From the NCBI GenBank assembly GCA_010909165.1, contig MU008158.1, positions 3,311,478 through 3,375,477 on the forward strand: 64,000 nt of DNA. The letters are read 5' to 3'. The notes under the pieces were generated by a model. That model made no database searches. It was not told the DNA's origin and saw nothing but the letters and a program-made list of their open reading frames with translations. This DNA comes from Anthoceros angustus (Eukaryota > Streptophyta > Anthocerotopsida > Anthocerotales > Anthocerotaceae). The stretch's first letter is position 1; each line of letters starts with the position of its first letter. The position numbers and the translations under genes were made by a program. Below, piece by piece: positions 1 to 12,248 of this stretch.

Positions 1-2107
1 CCTGAGTTGTACAGAATGATCAAGTCAGCTCCACCTTCCTCTTCAAACTTTGCAGAAATCCCTGTCCCTGCTCCTGCACCAATGATGGGAATGCCACGAG
101 AGATCTGTCCCCTCAACCTCTGCAGCACCAAGGACCTTGGCAAACTTGTGTCTCCACGCATGACATCCCGGGACGAGTCTTCAGCCTTGGTTACGACAAA
201 GGAAAGGGAGTGTATCTGCACTGCACATTCATCTGTGGTGGCACCTTGGTCTGGAAGCTTGTGCACTGTCTGTGCTGCATCTATCCCTGAGGACATGGAG
301 GCAGTTTCTTGCTCGTTTTGAACATTTAACGGCTCCTCACTTGATGGCACCTTTATGACTGATGACTCCGAGGCAATAGCCAGGAACTCCTGCACGAGAG
401 CTTCAGCAAAATCCTGGTCGTTGATGTGGAGCGGTTTGCGCTGAATCTGCAGTAGTATCACCCGAATGAGGACTTAGTCCATAATCTAGTTCCCACATGG
501 GAACGGAATGCAGTACTGGTTGCTCACTTGACGGTCTGCTGTTTGATGGACTGCTTGCTGTAGTTGGTTGTACAGGGCCTCTCTTGCTTCAGGATTGTAG
601 AAGGGCATACCCGAGGCATCAAGTGCAGAGACGCCATGGTCAGGAAGCAGCAGTCTCACGGGGCCACTTGATTTATTAAGAGCATCTGCAATGAAGTTCG
701 CAAACTTCTTGTTCTCTTCCACAGTTGTTCGCATAAGAGTCACCTGTATGATGATCACCCCACACCAGCGAATATGAGACAGTCAGTTGGAAACGTTGCA
801 GATGTGAAGCCCATCGGCCACGAGCATTGCACCTTTTCATTGTGAGCGTGCAACTGTCTTGTGCTGAACTCAGCTGGTATACTGTTGCGCTCCCAAAAGT
901 TCACCATGTCCAATGCTCCAACACTGACAACCAGAGGCACACCCATTTGGATCATGGCTTCAAACCGGTTGCTCTTACAGGGCATCACTCCCCCCACGAC
1001 ATAGTCGGCTACCTCCGTGGTGGTGATGTCTATGACGCCCTGCAAGCCAAGGCAGCATAGAATCTCCTTGTAGTAAAGCTGACAATCCCCATAAATGTAA
1101 AACGGGCAACACAAGCATCCAGCTGCCAGCGCAAGACCTGAAGAAGACCTTGAGTCACCATGTTTTCCATCGCTTGGCCGCCAGTACCAGTAGCATGAAA
1201 CACCAGTGACTCAAACCCAGCCTCCCTCAGCTTCGTCTGCACGGCTTTCACACAGGGAGTTGTGACACCGAACATTGTCAAGCCCACCGTGGGCCTTTCT
1301 GCCCCACAGCCAGACTCAGACTGGTTTCCGTCCAACTTGTTACTGATAACGCCAGCCACCATACCCGCCAAAGCAGAAGCAGCATTGTTTAGGATACGCG
1401 AGCTGAAGCTGTTCAGGCCACTTAAGTCCACCACAGATGGCCACAGAACAAGGTCCGAAGCCTGTACGAAGGTTTCCGCATTCCCGCTGGCTACGGTGGA
1501 TACCAGAATCTTTGGCACCCCAATTGGAAGTTCCCGGAGAGCTGGTGCTATGAGAGCTGTCCCGCCAGACCCACCAATTCCTATAGCTCCAGCCACCCCG
1601 CCCTCGGTGCGGAGGAATTCCCGGAGAGCCGCACTCAGCACAGACACCGCAGCGCCTCTGTCACTCGGGAGACTTGTGGATGATCTCAAGGATGCATCTG
1701 GGTGGCAGGACAGAACATGCTGTCGGCTGACATGCGAGTGTCCACTTTCAGGTTCCACCACAGCAGCTTGGGATGAAGACACGTCGACGGTGACAACTTC
1801 CACCTGCAGAAAAGCAAAATGTGTGACTGGATCATGACAAGAGGGGCGGCATTCCGCTGCCCCGCAGTTTGGCCAAAAGCTTGGGTGAGTGGCCACCTAC
1901 CTGTCCTCGGGCTGCAGGGCAGAAGAGAGTCAGATTGGAGGAGACCTGCTGAGCAACATAGAGAAGCTCCTGGCCCTTGGTATCCAGGGTCCCTATGCAG
2001 TAGATTGTCAGCCTGGATGGCGGTGGTGCTGGTGCTGGTGCTGGAGCTGCTGCAGCCATTTCCGTCGTCCTCCAGGTCTGTTGCGCTTCATGGGACTGGG
2101 TCGCCAT
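1..2107 (-). CDS. Tm-1-like protein (UPF0261 domain plus start of TIM-barrel domain), 3' end outside the window
   Basis: Homologue of the tomato Tm-1 resistance protein family, whose tomato member binds and inhibits tobamovirus replication protein; its normal biochemical role is poorly known. Five exons with GT..AG introns join in frame: 2107-1901, 1803-1138, 1039-833, 743-528, 446-1. Visible family motifs are IGTLDTKGQEL near the N-terminus, a glycine-rich GIGGSGGT loop, TMFGVTTPCV, DITTTEVADYVVGGVM, GALDMVNF and MRTTVEENKKFA. The last exon, with RGQISRGIPIIGAGAGTGIS, opens the C-terminal PEP-hydrolase-like TIM barrel and continues past base 1. The start at 2107 precedes an Ala-Pro run; Met at 2059 is an alternative. 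Introns are 97, 98, 89 and 81 bp. It is divergent from the HMG-CoA lyase gene. The family assignment is firm; the start is less certain. Confidence 0.93.
2018..2050 (-). repeat. Ala-Pro coding microsatellite
   Basis: A short GGTGCT-type repeat encodes alternating Ala-Pro near the N-terminus of the Tm-1-like protein. It lies between the two candidate start codons (2107, 2059) and the conserved domain, so it is probably a flexible leader. Confidence 0.7.
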
Positions 2108-2880
2108 CACTGCAGTTGCGGGGAGAGGCCAAGTAAAAGAGCTGGGACTAGCATTGAGTGTGTGACAAGTGGCACACCTATGGTGCACAGAAATCTTGTG
2201 CTGAGCGAAATTTTTCACTGTGAGGACAGAATTATTGCTGGACCACCAACCGCATTGCATTGGGTAGGTGATCGATGACGTCGCCACTTCAACGCAGCTC
2301 GTTGCTGGTGACTGCCGAAATTGCTGGGATCCGTTACCTAGGGGTGGACGAAAAAGAGTCTTTATATGTAACTGCGTGGCGAACCTTCTGGAGGCGTATG
2401 TTATCTGAATCTCGTCAGTGGGAGCATACAGTATGTAGTCCGAATCCAGGTTCTCTTTGACTTCTTTTTCGTCAGCCAAGTGTCATAGCCACTGCCTGTC
2501 TCTTGCGATGCTCGCTTGTGGTGCTTTCAGCTTCGTGGCAAGCAAGCAAGCTTTTCGTGGCAACAAACCTCCGAGCATCGGAGAATTGGGGGCTGTTAGC
2601 TATTTGCTGTCTACCTACAGCCGAAGGGCCTTGCAATTGCAATTGCTTGAGGTGGAGTCTGTTTGTTTGGATGGTCTCTTGCTTGAGTGAGATGGAACGC
2701 AGATTCCGCGAGGTAGGGGAGGTTGGATTTTTGTGGTAACAGATGCTGCTGCCCACCTTATAGTATCCATCTAAGTTCAAGGAGCTGATCAGGACGACGA
2801 CTTGGGCAGCAACCTCGGATCGCGCCTGTCTACCTTCTCCCTTGTTCCTGGTCCTTTCCTACACCTAGTGATTTGCACAC

Positions 2881-4879
2881 ATGTTGGTGGGCAAAGGTTT
2901 GGCAAGGTGGTTGTTCCACCGGAAGCCCCTCCGGTTGAACATTGCAATTCGAATGGTGAGTCCTGGTTCGCTCGGCTGCAACAGCTTGTCAAGGAACGGT
3001 GAAACAGCAAAGCAGCATCCAGTGTCATCCGGATATGGTATGTGCTGGCTCAGGCCTCTTGAAAGTGAAGAAGCTCTACTTGGAGCAGGGGATGAAACGG
3101 CTTCAACTGCAAGCCCCATGACCTGTCAATTCAGGTGTCATCTCTGTCCTCTCCAGTTGCTTGTACATTTGTCCCTACCTGCTGCTCTCATGCTTAGGGC
3201 CTTTGCAGGGAGAGGGGCTCTAAGTATCCACCGTCGCTACTTGGACTTCGTGGTGCTCCCAATTCTCCGTCAGTTGACATTTCTCCTGTCAGAGGGGCTG
3301 GTCGTGGTAAACGGCACCAAAGCCATCCCAGCTGTGAGAGGGGATTCTGGTCTTCACCAACTAGCCTTTATGAGGCATCCAAGGAAGTGATACCAAAGCG
3401 GCCCAAGGTACTTCTAAAACTGGAATCTGCAGAAGTAGAGAGGATGCATCTCATGTTGGCTGGATGGTCCTACGTTCTTTGCGTCATGTTTGTTGGTTGG
3501 TTGGGGTAACATTCGTGTGATCTCTTCCAAAAGGAGGTGCTTGCCGGGTTGCCCAGCTACGTCAAGGTTGTGGAGGTGGGTCCTAGAGATGGGCTTCAAA
3601 ACGAGAAGAAAACGGTGCCAACAGACGTGAAAGTCGAACTTATCCGAAAACTGGTGGCTGCTGGCTTGTCGGTTATTGAAGCCACCAGCTTTGTCTCCCC
3701 AAAGTGGGTGCCTCAGGTACGAACTTGCAAACTTGGAGGACTCTTCTATCTTTATGTTCAAATGACTGGTTTACTTTATTGGGGCTTGTCAGCTTGGAGA
3801 TGCAAAAGATGTTATGGCATCACTCAAGCCATTCAGTACAGCAAGATTTCCAGTCCTGACGCCTAACCTCAAGGTAAATAAATGCTGGGGTGGCAGTCTG
3901 AGCCACCCCAGTTCATGGCCGAGCCATGCCTGTTCATGTTCTGATGCCTGGAGCTTGTCGTCAGGGATTGGAGGCAGCCATTTCAGCTGGAGCAACTGAG
4001 GTTGCAGTTTTCGCTGCTGCCTCAGAATCCTTCTCAAAGTCCAACATTAACTGTACCATTGAAGAAAGCCTTCAGAGATACAGAGATGTGTGTGAAGCAG
4101 CAAAATCCGGAAACATTCCAGTCAGAGGGTATTGTTCAGACATCACCAAAGCCTTTGCAGGGTGCTCATTGTTTCTCTTTTCGATCAATACTGCCCATCA
4201 GATGTGCTTTTTCATTTGTGTGCGTGATAGGTACGTTTCATGCGTTGTTGGTTGCCCCATTGAAGGCCCGATTTCGCCGGCCAAGGTAGCTTATGTAGCA
4301 GGGGAGCTCTATAAAATCGGTTGCCAGGAAATTTCCCTTGGTGACACAATCGGTGTGGGCACTCCTGGTATGCATCTCTGGTACCCTTGTGCAACAAGTC
4401 GTACGGTCATTGATGTCGTGGATTGGAAAGTAATAGCCGTGCTTCATTAGGAGGAGTGGCACGGATGCTGCAAGCAGTTACAGATGTGGTTCCAGTGGAG
4501 TGCCTGGCAGTGCACCTCCATGATACATACGGACAGGCACTTGCAAATATTCTTGTTGCTCTCCAGGTATGACTTATTGACGAGTGAGCAGATTTAGCTT
4601 GCACAGAAACATCAAAGCTCTAATCCTGTGGTCCACTGGCGGCAGATGGGTGTGAATGTAGTAGACTCGTCAGTTGCAGGTCTTGGGGGTTGCCCCTATG
4701 CGAAAGGTGCGTCAGGAAACGTGGCAACAGAAGATGTGGTTTACTTGCTGAATGGCCTCGGCATTGAAACTAATGTTGACCTCAACAAAGTAGTGGCTGC
4801 CGGAGAGTTCATCTGTCAGCACCTGGACAGACCTTCCGGATCAAAGGTCGCAATTGCTATTCGCAGATCTAAAGTTTGA
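2881..4879 (+). CDS. HMGCL: Hydroxymethylglutaryl-CoA lyase
   Basis: Cleaves 3-hydroxy-3-methylglutaryl-CoA into acetyl-CoA and acetoacetate, the last step of leucine breakdown, normally in mitochondria. Confident exons join in frame: up to 3407, 3534-3716, 3793-3873, 3965-4128, 4231-4367, 4451-4566 and 4646-4879. Motifs are [13 protein letters not shown] (catalytic Arg-Asp), [34 protein letters not shown] (metal-binding His pair) and the [14 protein letters not shown] signature with the active-site Cys. The 5' end is not solved: an ATG at 2881 opens a basic leader ([16 protein letters not shown]) that could be a transit peptide, with a good donor at 2956. A probable exon ending at 3407 (read as [15 protein letters not shown]) precedes the catalytic domain, but the splice phases linking them could not be reconciled. 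The C-terminus is short, ending RRSKV. Confidence 0.92.
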
Positions 4880-5730
4880 ACGGCGTTCACCGAGTGCTGG
4901 ATGCTGGAACTGTGTTTTGTCACTCGATTCTTTGGTTGTAGACTCAAATATTTAAGTCTGGGAGCGTGAAACGACAAATCCAACGACAATGTATCGCTAA
5001 TTTTTGTACGCGAGGAATTGACCCTGGATGAACTGGGTCCCTTCTCGATGGATGGTTTGTCATTCCTGATCCACCACAGACAAAGAGTGCAGGGACAGAG
5101 CGCGCTTGCCCATTGCCAATTCACCACTCAAAAGGAGTTGGAGTTCAAGGAACATAAGGGGCCTCGAGGCCGCCGAGGCATATTCATGCACAGGTAGCTG
5201 GTATGTTACCCACCGCTACGGTGTACGGTGTACCGTGTACCTACCATAGTACTTTACTGTAAATTTTATAAGGTCCCCATTATCCTTTGCAGTAGCAAGG
5301 AAGAGCATATCAAAATGCTATTTACATACAGGTAGGCGGACAGTCATAGGGTGAGTCATGGGTACATATAGGTGATCGGACATCATATGAGTGCAAATTG
5401 ACATCCTTTTGCATACATACTGTATGTATGTATGTGGATACATCTCTAAGTTGGAGTGGGAACTCGGAATGAAAGAGACCTGATTGATCATTGGAGATAC
5501 CCAGAGAGCGAGCTGGCGCCGCCATCCACGGTAGCCGCTAGCCAGGGCGAAGAGGCAAGGAAAGGGTCTTGTAGAATTGGATTCCAAGAGGAGGGCTCAG
5601 ACTCCTTAGCTCCCCTGGCGCTGGCCAGTGAAGGAAAGACTTGGAGAGATTAGCGACTCCGGTAGAAAGGGTTGTGGTTTTGGGACAAGGGTTGTTTAAT
5701 GCCAGCTTGGTGTGCATCCCAAAAAGTTCG
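4880..5730. other. Intergenic region
   Basis: Holds the 3' flank of the HMG-CoA lyase gene. An A/G-C step at 5211-5250 repeats GTGTACGGTGTACCGTGTACC. A CATA/TATG palindromic microsatellite lies near 5413-5440 (ACATACTGTATGTATGTATG). Open frames around 5456-5653 have no recognisable motif. No gene seen. Confidence 0.6.
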
Positions 5731-5736
5731 ACAAGT

Positions 5737-6650
5737 CGCCAACATGTCGGCACATTGCTATTCAATGCGTCATTGTAGTGGCGCAATGTTCTTCAAAGGG
5801 CCAAGAACATTGCTATTCAATGCGTCAGTGTAGTGGCGCAATGTTCTTCAAAGCGCCAAGAACGGGCGCACTCGGAACGTTTTCTTTTCAAATAATTTTA
5901 AAGATAATTATCTTTTCAAAGCGTTTTCTTTTCATATGTTTTCAACAAATAGCATTGAAAGCCAGCATCACAAATAGCCATTTACTTGCCAACTTTAAAG
6001 ATTATACCGACACCCCCTAAAACGACACATTGATGTTGTCTGCGCCGCATAGCATCAACAATTCGCCAACATGTCCGCACATTGCTATTCACCGTGTAGT
6101 GCGCAATATTCTTCAATACAATTCCGCCAACATGTCCGCATTGCTATTCACCGGTGTAGTGGCGCAATATTCTTCAATACAATTCGCCAACATGTCCGCA
6201 CATTGCTATTCACCAGTGTAGTGGCACAATATTCTTCAATGCGCCAAATACGCACTCGAACGCTTTTCTTTTCAAATAATTTTAAAGATAATTATCTTTT
6301 CAAAGCGTTTTCTTTTCATATGTTTTCAACAAATAGCATTGAAAGCCAGCATCACAAATAGCCATTTACTTGCCAACTTTAAAGATTATACCGACACCCC
6401 CTAAAACGACACATTGATGTTGTCTGCGCCGCATAGCATCAACAATTCGCCAACATGTCCGCACATTGCTATTCACCAGTGTAGTGGCGCAATATTCTTC
6501 AATACAATTCGCCAACATGTCCGCACATTGCTATTCACCAGTGTAGTGGCGCAATATTCTTCAATACAATTCGCCAACATGTCCGCACATTGCTATTCAC
6601 CAGTGTAGTGGCACAATATTCTTCAATGCGCCAAATACAGGCGCACTCGG
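5737..6650. repeat. 61-62 bp satellite in a 384-bp higher-order repeat
   Basis: A unit beginning CGCCAACATGTCCGCACATT recurs at 5737 (diverged), 6064, 6125, 6185, 6448, 6510 and 6572. Within clusters the spacing is 60-62 bp. The cluster plus an AT-rich linker (TTTTCTTTTCAAATAATTTT, seen near 5880 and 6260) repeats as a block of about 384 bp. Each unit holds a GTAGTGGCGCAATATTCTTC segment. No coding potential beyond repeat-generated frames. Confidence 0.9.
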
Positions 6651-8100
6651 AATGCTTTGTCAATTCGAAATACATTAATATTTTTATATACATATGTATT
6701 ACAAAATATCGAAATGCTTTTGACAAAGCATTTTCTTTTCAAACTGTTTTAAAAAATAATTATTTTTTCACCATTTTCTTTTCAAACTATTTTAAAAAAT
6801 AATTATTTTTTCACCCGCTTGACCAACCGGGCGAAAGGCACAATTTTAAGTGCCCATTTAAAATCGCTTAAAGGTCATTTAACCGATATTGTGGACAAAA
6901 ATAAAATTATCCTTGTTGACCAAAAATGGCTTCGTGGAATAAGCCCGATTTGTGTAGAGGTTACCACATTTATTTGTAAATTCATAGCATGTAAGGAGTG
7001 TGCAAGTTAATTGTGTGGAATCTAGCCTAGTATGTAGACGAGAATATATTCGTAGAACCCTACCTATTGCGGAGCCCTTTGGACTGCTGTTGTAAGACCT
7101 TTCGAGACCCAACGTTGAGACATGGTTGTCCAACTTATTCACCCAAGCTCGGGTCTACTTCAAGCTATCCTATGATACATAGAATTCGTTCCATTTCTAC
7201 TTATTAAATTTCATTTATGCTTGCCCAAAGCGTGTAAAAATTTGTATATTTATCAATATATCTGTCAATAAAGCGTCACTCTATAATGTAAAGACTTTAT
7301 ACTCAGGAAAATAACACAACCAATTTTGTTTTTGTAATACTTGTTATCGAGATGTTTTAAAATAAAACTCTATATATGAAGGTCATTTCTTGAGTGAGAT
7401 CCTAGAGGGAGATCATTTTTTTCTAATATTCAGTAAGTGTCTTGATTTTGGATATGTTGAATTAGTTAATTAGAATGATTGTAATTATTTGTATATCTTT
7501 TTTCTCATTGATAGAAAATTTTAAAATAATTTAGGTATTGAGGTGTCATGTCTTGTGCTTTTTGTGTGACAAGTGGATTCTAATGTTGAGTAACATATAT
7601 GTGCATCGAAAGAGATGATTTTAAAGGCTACCTCATTTTGCTCGCAACAGCTAAGTGTCATCGCAAGCAATCAAAGATATAAAAGACAACCCAACGTGGA
7701 CGGGTACCTTTCCATGTGTGGGATATGATGATTCCTCTTATGGAAGCAAGGACTAAATCAAGGATGATCCTTTTACCACTGCGTTGACAAATCTTCTTAC
7801 TTTAGCTAATTTGCATTCTCCTTTACAAAAAACCAATTCAGATTGTGATTTTGTTTGTGCTCTTAAGGTATGTTGCAAGATTTTTCTTACAATCTTTGTT
7901 CGTGTTCTTAATATGTTGCAAGATTTTTCTTACAATATTTGTTCACGCTCTTAATATGTTGCAAGATTTTTTTTCTCTTTGAGTTGACATTAACAAAAGT
8001 ACATTAGATAAAAATAAGTAGGTTATTAAATAAATATATGAAAATAGTTCTAAAAGTCACTTGAGTAATGCCCCTCACTACACAGCCAGTAAGGAAGCGA
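6651..8100. other. AT-rich non-coding region with small repeats
   Basis: Two copies of TTTTAAAAAATAATTATTTTTTCACC lie at 6748-6815. Three near copies of an approximately 53-bp unit containing TTAATATGTTGCAAGATTTTT lie at 7868-7975. The rest is low-complexity AT-rich DNA without supported genes. Frames at 6819-7142 have no known motif. Confidence 0.6.
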
Positions 8101-8105
8101 CAAGT

Positions 8106-8426
8106 TGTTACGGGGCAACTCTGAGTTCCAGATTCAGGAAAATGGACGTTTTCTTCATGTTCAGATTCGCTATAAATACATGTGTGCAGGCAATGCCAAG
8201 AAGGCTGAGCCTGCCCGGCTAACTACCCTACTTCTTGGGATTCTCTTGGTATACTTTTAGTTATCCGGATATCCTACATAGTGGCATTTATCTATTTAAT
8301 TAGTATCTATTTAATTATTTCGTATCAAGGTATTTGCTAAAATCATGAGTGTTTTAGGGTTCACCTGTTTGTGGTAGCTTGGTTCCTCGGCGGATGACTT
8401 GAGTGGCGGCTCGTCATCACGTTTCA
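8106..8426 (-). repeat. 3' LTR of the chromovirus
   Basis: 321 bp, TG..CA bounded, aligned along its length with 14874-15202 apart from small indels. The outer flank is CAAGT. The shared segment includes GCTATAAATACATGTGTGCAG. Confidence 0.92.
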
Positions 8427-10755
8427 TTCTCCCCACTTGGGGTCCTCGGCCATCCGGAATCTGCAGCAGGGCAGGGGTATTGGAGGCAATCCTCGGGTTC
8501 CCATGTTGCCGCTAAATCGGGCTCGCCCTCCCACGCAACCAGGAAGTCACGGATGTGTCGGTGCTGGAGGTGCCGGTCTCGGCCAGAGGATGCGGTCGGT
8601 TGGTGGGAAGTGGTGATCTGGTCGGGAGGGTTGAGGAGGGAAGGCGTGGCTGGCCTCCGGAGAGGAATGGGAGTCATGTCTTTGGAAGGGTTGGCCGGGT
8701 TCTTGGGGACGGACTCGGTGGTGTCGGCGATGGGAGAAGTTGCACGGTGGATCACGGTTTCAACAGGGACACATGGAATGTTGGCGGCGCCGTCGGATGA
8801 TTCAAGGCTGATGCAGCGACCTTGTTGGCGTTCGACACGGAAAGGCCACAGCGGTAGGTGAGCTTCTGCGTTCTTTGAATCATGGCGGGATACATGGGGC
8901 TTGACTCGAGCCAAACAAAAGCAGCCAGCGGAGTAGTTGACGTCAGCGTCGGTGGATTGGTATGATCAGTCGGTCTTGTGCTGCTTGGAGTTTGTGTCGA
9001 GCCATCTTGACCTCGTGCCAAATGTCCTCGGCGATTTGATTGCCACTTGTCTTATTTGTTGGGCCATAAGCACGGAGGTGGGGTGTCTCACCGTCTGAAG
9101 TTTGAAGGAGTAACCCCACAGCTGCGTGCTTGATTATCGCATACTCCAACAAGGGAAGGAGTTCCTCCACTGTCACTTCTCATGTGTGAAATGGCGAAGC
9201 ATGTCTTCTAACACCTGATTCTCCTTCTCTGTCTGGCCGTCCGTCTCTGGGTGATAGGCGGAAGACATGTTACATTTGATGCCAGTGTGTCCATGAAGTT
9301 CCGCCAAAACCCGGAGGTGAATTTCGTCCACATCAGACACAATGTCCTCGGGTGTTCCGTGTGTCGGAAGATTTCACGGACAAAAAGGTAGCTAGTTTGG
9401 TTGCGTAATGGTCGGTGGCCAGGAATGAAGTGGCGACCTTGGAAAACCTATACATCACCACCGGATGTTGTCCCACGGAGTGCAGGTAGGTGTGTAATGA
9501 AGTCCATGGCTATTGGAAGCGCCTTTGAGGATTTGGAGGGTTGGAGTAGACCTGGGTATTTGCTAAAATCATGAGTGTTTTAGGGTTCACCTGTGGTAGC
9601 TTGGTTCCTCGGCGGATGACTTGAGTGGCGGCTCGTCATCACGTTCATTCTCCCCACTTGGGGTCCTCGGCCATCCGGAATCTGCCTGGGCAGGGGTATT
9701 GGAGGCAATCCTCGGGTTCCCATGTTGCCGCTTCATCGGGCTCGCCCTCCCAACCAGAAGTCACGGATGTGTCGAGGTCTTGATCTCGGGAGGATGCGGT
9801 CGGTTGGTGGGAAGTGGTGATCTGGTCGGGAGGGTTGAGAGGAAGGCGTGGCTGGCCTCCGGAGAGGAATGGGAGTCATGTCTTTGGAAGGGTTGGGGGT
9901 TCTGGGGCAGACTCGGTGGTGTCGGCGATGGGAGAAGTTGCAGCGGTGGATCACGGTTTCAACAGGGACACATGGAATGTTGGCGGGCGCCGGTCGGCAG
10001 GCGATTCAAGGCTGATGCGACCTTGTTGGCGTTCGACACGGAAAGGCCAAGCGGTAGGTGAGCTTGCTGCGTTCTTGAATCATGGCGGGATACATGGGGC
10101 TTGACTCGAGCCAAACAAAAAGCGGAGTAGACGTCAGCGTCGGTGTGATTGGTAATCGAGTCCGGTCTTGTGCTGCTTGGAGTTTGTGTCGAGCCATCTT
10201 GACCTCGTGCCAAATGTCCTCGGCGATTTGTAAGCCACTTGTCTTATTTGTTGGGCCATAAGCACAGGAGGTGGGGTGTCTCACCGTCTGAAGTTTGAAG
10301 GAGTAACCCACGTGGCTGCGTGCTTGAAGAATTGTCGCATACTCCAACAAGGGAAGGAGTTCCTCCCGCCGTGCCTTCTCATGTGTGAAATGGCGAAGCA
10401 TGTCTTCTAACACGATTCTCCTTCTCGTGCCGTCGTCTCTGGGTGATAGGCGGAAGACATGTTACATTTGATGCCAGTGTGTCCATGAAGTTCCGCCAAA
10501 ACCCGGAGGTGAATTTCGCGTCCCTCAGGCACAATGTCCTCGGGTGTTAGTAATCGGAAGATTTCACGGACAAAAAGGGTGGCTAGTTTGGTTGCGATGT
10601 GGTCGGTGGCCAGGAATGAAGTGGCGGACCTTGGAAAACCTATACATCACCACCGGATGTTGTCCTTGGAGGCGGAGTGCAGGTAGGTGTGTAATGAAGT
10701 CCATGGCTATTGAAAGCCACTGAGGATTTGGAGGGTTGGAGTAGACACAGGTATT
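8330..10755. repeat. 1.2 kb tandem duplication inside the chromovirus
   Basis: 8330-9555 and 9556-10755 are near-identical direct copies covering part of the 3' LTR, the chromodomain and the integrase C-terminal half. The junction near 9555 joins sequence resembling 10750 to LTR sequence, with GGTATTT shared at both parents. The copies differ mostly by 1-10 bp deletions. Confidence 0.88.
8427..8436 (-). promoter_or_regulatory. Polypurine tract
   Basis: On the minus strand GTGGGGAGAA directly precedes the TGAAACG start of the 3' LTR, the expected place for plus-strand DNA priming. It overlaps the end of the integrase-chromodomain frame. Confidence 0.8.
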
Positions 10756-11296
10756 TCGATGGCTAGGTTTGGTTTGTTGGCGGGGTGGCGAGCGCACCAC
10801 TCGATGCAATCGGGCGCATGCCTTCCAGTGGAAATGCTCCGGACCTTGGCATAGGTTTTGTCAATACCCAAGTGCCGGAGATTGAGTCATGCGGATCATG
10901 GAGGATGGCTTGTTTGGCTGATGGTGGGAGGGATGACCAACCGGCCCTTACAGTAACACAAGCATCCTTGAGGAATAGAGTTGGGTAAGTCTTTGTGGGA
11001 ATACTGCTGCGTCTGCGAGGAGACTTTGATACAAGCGCCACAACTACGGGTCTTGAGGCAATCCATCCGACTAAGCGCACGTTTGGGGGTTGTGTGGTCA
11101 TGAGTGTCTGAGCTCTCCTACTCAAGGCATCTGCGACCACGTTAGAAGTCGGTAACATACTTGATCTCGAGGTCGAAATCGCGGATATTGACCCATCTGC
11201 TGTCTGGAGTTGAGGTTGGGTTGTGAGAAGAAATGTTGCAAGGGTGGTGGTGCATGTGACACACCACTTTCGGCCTAAGAGGTAATGCCTCCACAC
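8430..11296 (-). pseudogene. Integrase with C-terminal chromodomain (broken, partly duplicated)
   Basis: Integrase inserts the cDNA copy; the chromodomain steers insertion towards particular chromatin. On the minus strand, around 10780-10920, a His-His..Cys-Cys zinc region can be read (CIEWCARHPANKP at its end). The catalytic core starts near 10740 (WLSIAMDFITHLP). The C-terminus shows HIRDFLVAWEGEPD and ATWEPEDCL, a chromodomain, in both duplicate copies (8450-8640 and 9690-9870). Frameshifts interrupt every segment. Confidence 0.8.
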
Positions 11297-12217
11297 CTTG
11301 AGGCGTGGGTGATCGCCAACATCTCTTTGTCATGTACATAATTCAATTGTGCCTTGCAACTTCCTGGATTCGTAGGCAATAGCTCGACCCTGTTGTGACA
11401 GTACTGCACCCATAGCAAAATCTGATGCATCTGTGTGCAGGGTGTATGGGGCCTGAGGGTCTGCCACCGCCAGCACGGGAGCCGAACTAAGGGCTTGTTT
11501 GAGCTGTTCAAATGCCTGGACGGCCGCTGGTCCCAGTTGTAAGGGTTTGCGGTTGAGTGCCTGAGGGCATCCGTCAGGGGAACAGCTATCTTGCTGAAAC
11601 TTTGGATGAAGCGGCGGTAAAAGCCGGCCATGCCCAGGAACCCACGTAGTTGTGTGATATCCTGAGGTAGGGGCCAGTCCACCACGGCTTTGACCTTGCG
11701 GGGATCTACCGGATACCTGTTGCACTAATGATGTGGCCCAAGTATTCACACTCCTGTCTCATGAAGACACACTTACTTCTTTTGGCCAATAACTTATTTG
11801 CACGCAGCAGCTCAAGTACCTTTCTGACCAAGGTGTAATGTGTCTCTAGGTCGGTGTGTATATGAGGATGTCGTCGAGGAATACTTGACGCCCCAACAAT
11901 GGTCGTAAGATGTCTGCATGAGACATTGGAATGTTGCGGTGCGTTGTCGAGCCAAGCGGCATGACCACGAACTCAGTGGCCATGTCTTGTGCGGAAGGCT
12001 TTTGACTCATCCCTTCCTTGATCACGATGCGGTGGGCGGATCTCGGATCAATCTTGGTAAACCACTTTGCACCGTGAAGTTGGTCCGAGGATCTCATCGA
12101 TCCTCGGCATCGGTAGACATTTCGGTGGCGGTTTAGTCCTCGATAGTCAATGCATAGCCAACCACCATCGGTTTGCCAACAAGAAGAATTTGGGGCTCGA
12201 AGGGACAAGAAGGGCAC
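11275..12217 (-). pseudogene. Reverse transcriptase and RNase H (broken)
   Basis: Copies element RNA into DNA and degrades the RNA template. The minus-strand frame at 12217-11846 shows LCIDYRGLN, KWFTKIDPRSA and VFLDDILIY (the catalytic F/YxDD box, here FLDD). Downstream 11685-11275 reads as the RT thumb (QLRGFLGMAGFYRRFI) and RNase H (TDASDFAMGAVLSQ, YESRKLQ, YVHDKEMLAI). These parts lie in different frames, so several indels have occurred. Confidence 0.88.
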
Positions 12218-12248
12218 AAACCCTTTCAGGAGTTCGTCTACTTGTTTT

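Noticed and set aside
486-1114. Separate short minus-strand genes at 486-758 and 755-1114
   Set aside because: They are exons of the Tm-1-like gene with matching splice sites and phases.
5401-5445. Palindromic CATACATA/TATGTATG as a possible operator or transposon end
   Set aside because: Looks like a simple tetranucleotide microsatellite; no matching partner end or duplication flanks.
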